Shown: positions 60,275-64,000 of the stretch, one piece after another
Numbering within the stretch: position 1 is the stretch's first letter
How the letters are laid out: every line of letters begins with the position of its first letter
Assembly (NCBI GenBank): GCA_944332505.1
Contig: CALVKC010000002.1
Location: 1 to 64,000, forward strand
Length of the DNA: 64,000 nt
Origin: an uncultured Bacilli bacterium
GTDB taxonomy: Bacteria; Bacillota_I; Bacilli_A; RF39; UBA660
Direction of reading: 5' to 3'
Translations under genes and position numbers: made by a program
Notes under the pieces: generated by a model
Told to the model about the DNA's origin: nothing
The model's input: the letters and a program-made list of their open reading frames with translations, nothing else
Database searches by the model: none

Positions 60275-60997
60275 TTATTTTTCTTTTTTCATTTCTATTA
60301 ATATATCACAGATTTCATTAATTTTATCACTATATTTCCAAAGTATGTTTCTTAATGGTTCATCTAAATCAAAGAAATCTAATACATTAATAGATAATTT
60401 TTGTATAACTTTATCTCTTTTTTCTTGTTCTTGTTTTTCTTTCTCACTTCTTTTATGTGCATTTTCAAACCATTTATCTGTTAATTCTTGTATATGATTT
60501 TCAATATCTCCACCTAAAAATTTTACAATATTTTTATATATGCGAAGTTTCTCAAATGCTTCATCTAAACCTTCCATACAACCTTGACAATTATCAATTT
60601 CCATATCTAAATCCATATATAGTGTTTCTATCATATCAATAACTTCTTGTGTTGCTATATATTTTGGAGTTTCTTCAATTTTTTCAGTAGGTATTATTGT
60701 GAAAAGTAAATCAGGTAATTCTATTTCATCATACTCATCAGTTAAATAAGTAATCCAGTCATCACCACATAATCCACCATTAGCCTCTCTATGTTCAAAT
60801 CCATTTATATCTGCTGACCAATTCCAACATTTTCCCTTATTATCTATTACAGTTAAATTTTTCTTGTCTATTTCACCAGTTTTTATTTGTCTTAATATAT
60901 CAATATATGATATTTTATTATCAGTTCTTTCTATAATAATTTTAGCAGCTATTTTTTTATTTTCTGGTTTAATATCAAATTCATTTTCATCTTCCAT
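60275..60997 (-). CDS. Hypothetical protein
   Basis: 240 residues. N-terminal domain with KCWNWSADINGFEHREANGG, long helical C-terminal half. No family recognised. AAAGGAG precedes ATG 60997. Confidence 0.55.
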   Translation of the reverse strand: MEDENEFDIKPENKKIAAKIIIERTDNKISYIDILRQIKTGEIDKKNLTVIDNKGKCWNWSADINGFEHREANGGLCGDDWITYLTDEYDEIELPDLLFTIIPTEKIEETPKYIATQEVIDMIETLYMDLDMEIDNCQGCMEGLDEAFEKLRIYKNIVKFLGGDIENHIQELTDKWFENAHKRSEKEKQEQEKRDKVIQKLSINVLDFFDLDEPLRNILWKYSDKINEICDILIEMKKEK

Positions 60998-61011
60998 TTA
61001 TACACACTCCT

Positions 61012-61320
61012 TTATACCATAAAATTTCCCCAATCAAATCTTGTTAGGTCTACAATCATACAGACCTCATTATTTTCTAAATAGTTAGTTATTTTTATAT
61101 GTTCATTTGGTATAGTAGATAAATCTACTGCCTGTTTTATATCATCATAATATTTACTATTAAAATAAAATACAAATCTATAATTATCAATTTTAGCATT
61201 AGTATGTATAAAATCTTCAATATCATTTATACATTGTTTAATTTTAAAATATTCACAATTAATACAACCAGTAGTTGTATATTTATCTATACAATTTTTA
61301 CATTTATCTATATTTACCAT
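61012..61320 (-). CDS. Small Cys-rich N-terminus hypothetical protein
   Basis: 102 residues, CKNC and CINCEYFKIKQC in the first 35 residues (possible zinc site), then a beta-alpha domain. No family recognised. Confidence 0.5.
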   Translation of the reverse strand: MVNIDKCKNCIDKYTTTGCINCEYFKIKQCINDIEDFIHTNAKIDNYRFVFYFNSKYYDDIKQAVDLSTIPNEHIKITNYLENNEVCMIVDLTRFDWGNFMV

Positions 61321-61333
61321 ATTAAACTACACC

Positions 61334-61630
61334 TTACCAATTAAAATTTTGTTTTTCTGATATTTTAAAACACCAACTATCATCAGTAATTTCATCTGGT
61401 TCAAATCCATTTATATACATAGCATACTTAAATTGAGCATTAGACACACAATATAATTTACCTAACATATCACTAGCTATTTCAAAATAACTTTTTAGAC
61501 CATATGAAGTATGATTATAATTATATGTAGTATCTTTATTCAAATAACTAATCCATTTGTTTAGAGCATATTTTGTTTCTTCACCTAACTTTTCATATTC
61601 TAACTTTAAAGTATCTAACACATTATTCAT
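61334..61630 (-). CDS. Hypothetical protein
   Basis: 98 residues, helical; no family recognised. AAAGGAG precedes ATG 61630. Confidence 0.5.
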   Translation of the reverse strand: MNNVLDTLKLEYEKLGEETKYALNKWISYLNKDTTYNYNHTSYGLKSYFEIASDMLGKLYCVSNAQFKYAMYINGFEPDEITDDSWCFKISEKQNFNW

Positions 61631-61644
61631 ATTAATACTCTCCT

Positions 61645-62019
61645 TTAAAATAATTGCTTTTGTTGATTTTGTTTATTTTGCCAAGGTTCAAAGTTTTTTA
61701 TATCATTTACTAAATTTTTTATATTTTTAGGGTCAAAAGTTAATCCTCTATCATCTACATATACTATTGCTGGAACTTTGATACTAGTTAAACCATCATA
61801 TTCTATACCATATTTTTCAAGCCATAATGTCATTTCTCTTTCACCTGATAATTTTCTACAACGTGTACTTACAATAAAAATATCATAAGTTTTGTGAAGT
61901 TCTGAAATTACCTCTTTAATACCTTCTACTGGCTCATCATATATGGAACCATCTTGCCAACCTCTACTATATTTGTGAATTACACCATCAAAATCAAATA
62001 CTATTGTTTTTCTTCCCAT
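61645..62019 (-). CDS. HAD-superfamily hydrolase (phage type)
   Basis: 124 residues from ATG 62019. Motif I VFDFDGVIH, motif II FIVSTR, and IVYVDDRG as motif IV give a complete small HAD phosphatase. Such proteins are common in phages; substrate unknown (nucleotide or DNA-end phosphatase possible). Confidence 0.85.
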   Translation of the reverse strand: MGRKTIVFDFDGVIHKYSRGWQDGSIYDEPVEGIKEVISELHKTYDIFIVSTRCRKLSGEREMTLWLEKYGIEYDGLTSIKVPAIVYVDDRGLTFDPKNIKNLVNDIKNFEPWQNKQNQQKQLF

Positions 62020-62026
62020 TCCTAAA

Positions 62027-62317
62027 TTACACCTCACTATTATCATTTATTAAAATTATGTATTCCCATATTAAACTAAATCCTAATAGAATTAAAAATT
62101 TTTTAAAGCCACCAATTTCTTCTTTTTTACCAGTATCTTTTTTAGTAATTGATATTACATATGGTTTAGTCATAAAATTAATTAATATCGCTATTGTACC
62201 TAAAATATGTACACCAAATACTAATACAAATCCACCAGCAAGACCAAACAATAATGTACCTAATATAAATAACAATACTAGTAATACTATAATCGTTATA
62301 AAATCTTTAATATTCAT
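62027..62317 (-). CDS. Small membrane protein
   Basis: 96 residues: two or three hydrophobic helices (about 5-24, 26-48, 75-90) with a charged loop ITKKDTGKKEEI. AAGGAG precedes ATG 62317. Unknown role. Confidence 0.6.
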   Translation of the reverse strand: MNIKDFITIIVLLVLLFILGTLLFGLAGGFVLVFGVHILGTIAILINFMTKPYVISITKKDTGKKEEIGGFKKFLILLGFSLIWEYIILINDNSEV

Positions 62318-62347
62318 ATAATCATCTCCTTCTTATTTAATTATATT

Positions 62348-62536
62348 TTATTGAGTATTCTTTATAAATCCCTGTGTATTGGTAAAAACTGTTACACCAT
62401 TAACACAAATTTCATTACAAGGAATATATCTATCATTTAATCCATTGATTATATCTAAATATAATTCCTGATTTATAGGTGTTCCCTGTGCAAGTAAAAT
62501 TTTAATTGTTATTTCATTTTCTAATTTTTCTTCCAT
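62348..62536 (-). CDS. Small hypothetical protein
   Basis: 62 residues; no family recognised. GGGGG precedes ATG 62536, and an extended -10 promoter lies directly upstream. First gene of the accessory minus-strand unit. Confidence 0.55.
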   Translation of the reverse strand: MEEKLENEITIKILLAQGTPINQELYLDIINGLNDRYIPCNEICVNGVTVFTNTQGFIKNTQ

Positions 62537-62556
62537 ATCAATATACCCCCTTACAA

Positions 62557-62570
62557 CATTATATCACCTT
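62557..62570 (-). promoter_or_regulatory. Extended -10 promoter (minus)
   Basis: Minus strand AAGGTGATATAATG with perfect TATAAT; divergent from the methyltransferase promoter 40 nt away. Confidence 0.65.
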
Positions 62571-62591
62571 TACATATTTTAATATAAATTC

Positions 62592-62620
62592 TTCACAAAA
62601 TCAAATATAGGTGATATACT
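62592..62620 (+). promoter_or_regulatory. Promoter of the methyltransferase gene
   Basis: TTCACA (62592-62597), 17-bp spacer ending AGGTGA, TATACT (62615-62620): the same extended -10 family with a recognisable -35. Confidence 0.7.
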
Positions 62621-62658
62621 AATATAGTACAAAATTTAGTAGAATTGGAGAGATAAAA

Positions 62659-64000
62659 ATGAGTGAAAGTAATCAAGAAGAATTAAAAGTATTAGAACTT
62701 TTTGGTGGCATAGGGGCCATTAGAAAAGCATTTGAAAGACAAAATATACCACATAAAGTTGTTGATTATGTAGAAATTGATGAATTTGCAGTTAAAAGTT
62801 ATAATGCAATGTTTGGTACTAATTTTGAACCACAAGATATATCTAAGTGGGACAAAGATATAGAGGTTGATTTCATTATGCACGGTTCACCTTGCCAAGA
62901 CTTTTCTATTGCCGGATTACAAAGAGGTGGAGACGAAGGTAGTGGTACACGTTCATCATTAATGTATGAAACTGTTAGATTGGTAAAAAAATTAAATCCA
63001 AAATATGTTGTATGGGAAAATGTTAAAAATCTTGTAAGTGATAAACATTATCACAATTTTAGAAAATATCTAAATACTATGGAAGATTTTGGTTATAATA
63101 ACTATTATCAAGTACTTAATGCAAAAGACTATGGTGTTCCACAAAATAGGGAAAGAGTTTTTACAGTTAGTATCAGAAAAGATATAGACCACAAACAATT
63201 TTATTTTCCTGATAAACAACCATTAACATTAAGATTAAAAGATTTACTAGAAACTAATGTTGATGAAAAATATTATTTAAGTGATGAAAAAATTGCCTCA
63301 ATATCACAATGGAAATCATATCAAAAACCATTTGAAAGTGTGCTTGGAAATAATAGTATTTCCCCTACACTAACTGCAAGGGGTGCAGGAGAAGAACACG
63401 CTGGTATGATTACATATAGTGATGAATTTGATAATACAACTAATGTTCAAGATAAGTTAAATGAAGTCAATAGATTAGGTGGATTATATGATACTGATGA
63501 TAGACAAAGACAGTCTGGTGCCATATATGATAAAGAGGGTCTTGCACCAACATTATCTACTGGTCACGGATTAGATAGACCATTTATTATTGATGATAAA
63601 GAAAAACCAACAAATGTAAATAAAATAGGTAGTTTATATAATGATGATAATGCAAGTAGTCAAGGTGGTTCAATATATGATAAAGAAGGTTTAGCCCCAA
63701 CTATAACTACTGGTCACGGTTATGCTCAACCATTTGTTGTTGATGAAAATACTAATAAAGTAATACAATCTAATTTAGTTCAAACAGTAAAAGTAAGAAT
63801 ATACCCGGTTGATACAGAAAAATTACAAACACTATTAAAAGATAGTAAATCAAACTCAAACCTTACTAATGAGAATATTGCTAGTAAATTAAATATTCCT
63901 ATTACACAAGTAGAACATTATTTTAGAACAGATGATAGTTTTGCTATACCAAGTCCTGAAATTTGGCCTAATTTGAAAAAAATCTTAAATATTACTGATG
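62659..64000 (+). CDS. C5-cytosine DNA methyltransferase, 3' end beyond window
   Basis: At least 447 residues, cut by the window edge. Motif I ELFGGIGAIRKAF, motif IV GSPCQDFSIAG (catalytic Cys), motif VI WENVKNL, motif VIII QNRERVFTV are present. In the variable region two near-identical repeats occur (YDKEGLAPTLSTGHG and YDKEGLAPTITTGHG) plus a related SPTLTARGAG. Methylation would protect phage DNA from restriction. GGAGAG precedes ATG 62659. The C-terminal part may include an extra helix-turn-helix-like domain (ENIASKLNIPITQVEHYF). Confidence 0.9.
   Translation, partial: MSESNQEELKVLELFGGIGAIRKAFERQNIPHKVVDYVEIDEFAVKSYNAMFGTNFEPQDISKWDKDIEVDFIMHGSPCQDFSIAGLQRGGDEGSGTRSSLMYETVRLVKKLNPKYVVWENVKNLVSDKHYHNFRKYLNTMEDFGYNNYYQVLNAKDYGVPQNRERVFTVSIRKDIDHKQFYFPDKQPLTLRLKDLLETNVDEKYYLSDEKIASISQWKSYQKPFESVLGNNSISPTLTARGAGEEHAGMITYSDEFDNTTNVQDKLNEVNRLGGLYDTDDRQRQSGAIYDKEGLAPTLSTGHGLDRPFIIDDKEKPTNVNKIGSLYNDDNASSQGGSIYDKEGLAPTITTGHGYAQPFVVDENTNKVIQSNLVQTVKVRIYPVDTEKLQTLLKDSKSNSNLTNENIASKLNIPITQVEHYFRTDDSFAIPSPEIWPNLKKILNITD

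Noticed and set aside
62692..62883. Minus-strand ORF at the right end
   Set aside because: Antisense to the start of the methyltransferase, whose motifs are unmistakable.
1..64000. Prophage or temperate lifestyle
   Set aside because: No integrase, excisionase, repressor or attachment-site signature seen in the window; not excluded for the rest of the genome.

Overview
The window is part of a strictly lytic-looking, strongly AT-rich contractile-tailed (myovirus-type) phage genome of a low-GC Firmicutes host, most likely a Clostridia-class anaerobe. The evidence is: nearly all genes on the minus strand, AGGAGG-type ribosome sites, many TTG/GTG starts, T4-like sheath, tube, wedge and portal proteins, a T4 gp46/gp47-like recombination pair, a long tRNA array, and no integrase, repressor or host genes. 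The window begins inside a SpoVG-like gene and ends inside a C5-cytosine methyltransferase gene. I found no major capsid protein or prohead protease, so they probably lie outside it.

Layout. 1-9.5 kb: early/middle genes (GroES-like, dUTPase, SbcC/SbcD-like pair, Nmad1-type protein, UvrD-like helicase). 9.5-10.5 kb: AT-rich divergent region with six copies of a 17-bp near-palindrome and a plus-strand winged-helix-like gene, a likely origin or control region. 10.5-13.3 kb: 5'-3' exonuclease, KTSC protein, thymidine kinase. 13.3-43.7 kb: late morphogenesis block (portal, tail fibre-like proteins, papain-like protease, baseplate wedge and hub, tail lysin, tape measure, tail chaperone, terminase, tube, sheath, neck), interrupted by two plus-strand units, a two-helix membrane protein gene and a small structured RNA. 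43.7-62.5 kb: accessory region with about 18 tRNA or tRNA-like genes, homing-type endonucleases, zinc-ribbon proteins, a prohibitin-like protein, a SAM synthetase and a nucleosidase-like protein. 62.6 kb to the end: a plus-strand DNA methyltransferase.

Regulation is visible in the sequence. Three promoter families recur: (i) late units start with GTGTAAAATATTATTAG on the minus strand, usually directly after a terminator hairpin; (ii) replication and accessory units use an extended -10 site, AGGTGATATAAT; (iii) at least seven accessory units use TTTACA-17 bp-TATAAT.

The most unusual content: a complete tRNA gene whose 3' half precedes its 5' half (circularly permuted, all stems perfect, flanks complementary), with a second probable case; three further tRNA-like genes with abnormal anticodon arms; a SAM synthetase gene with an in-frame TGA inserted between two proline codons inside the catalytic GHPDK motif; two baseplate or tail proteins carrying multiple dockerin-like calcium-binding repeats; and a tail chaperone whose downstream ORF has no start codon and looks like a +1 frameshift extension.
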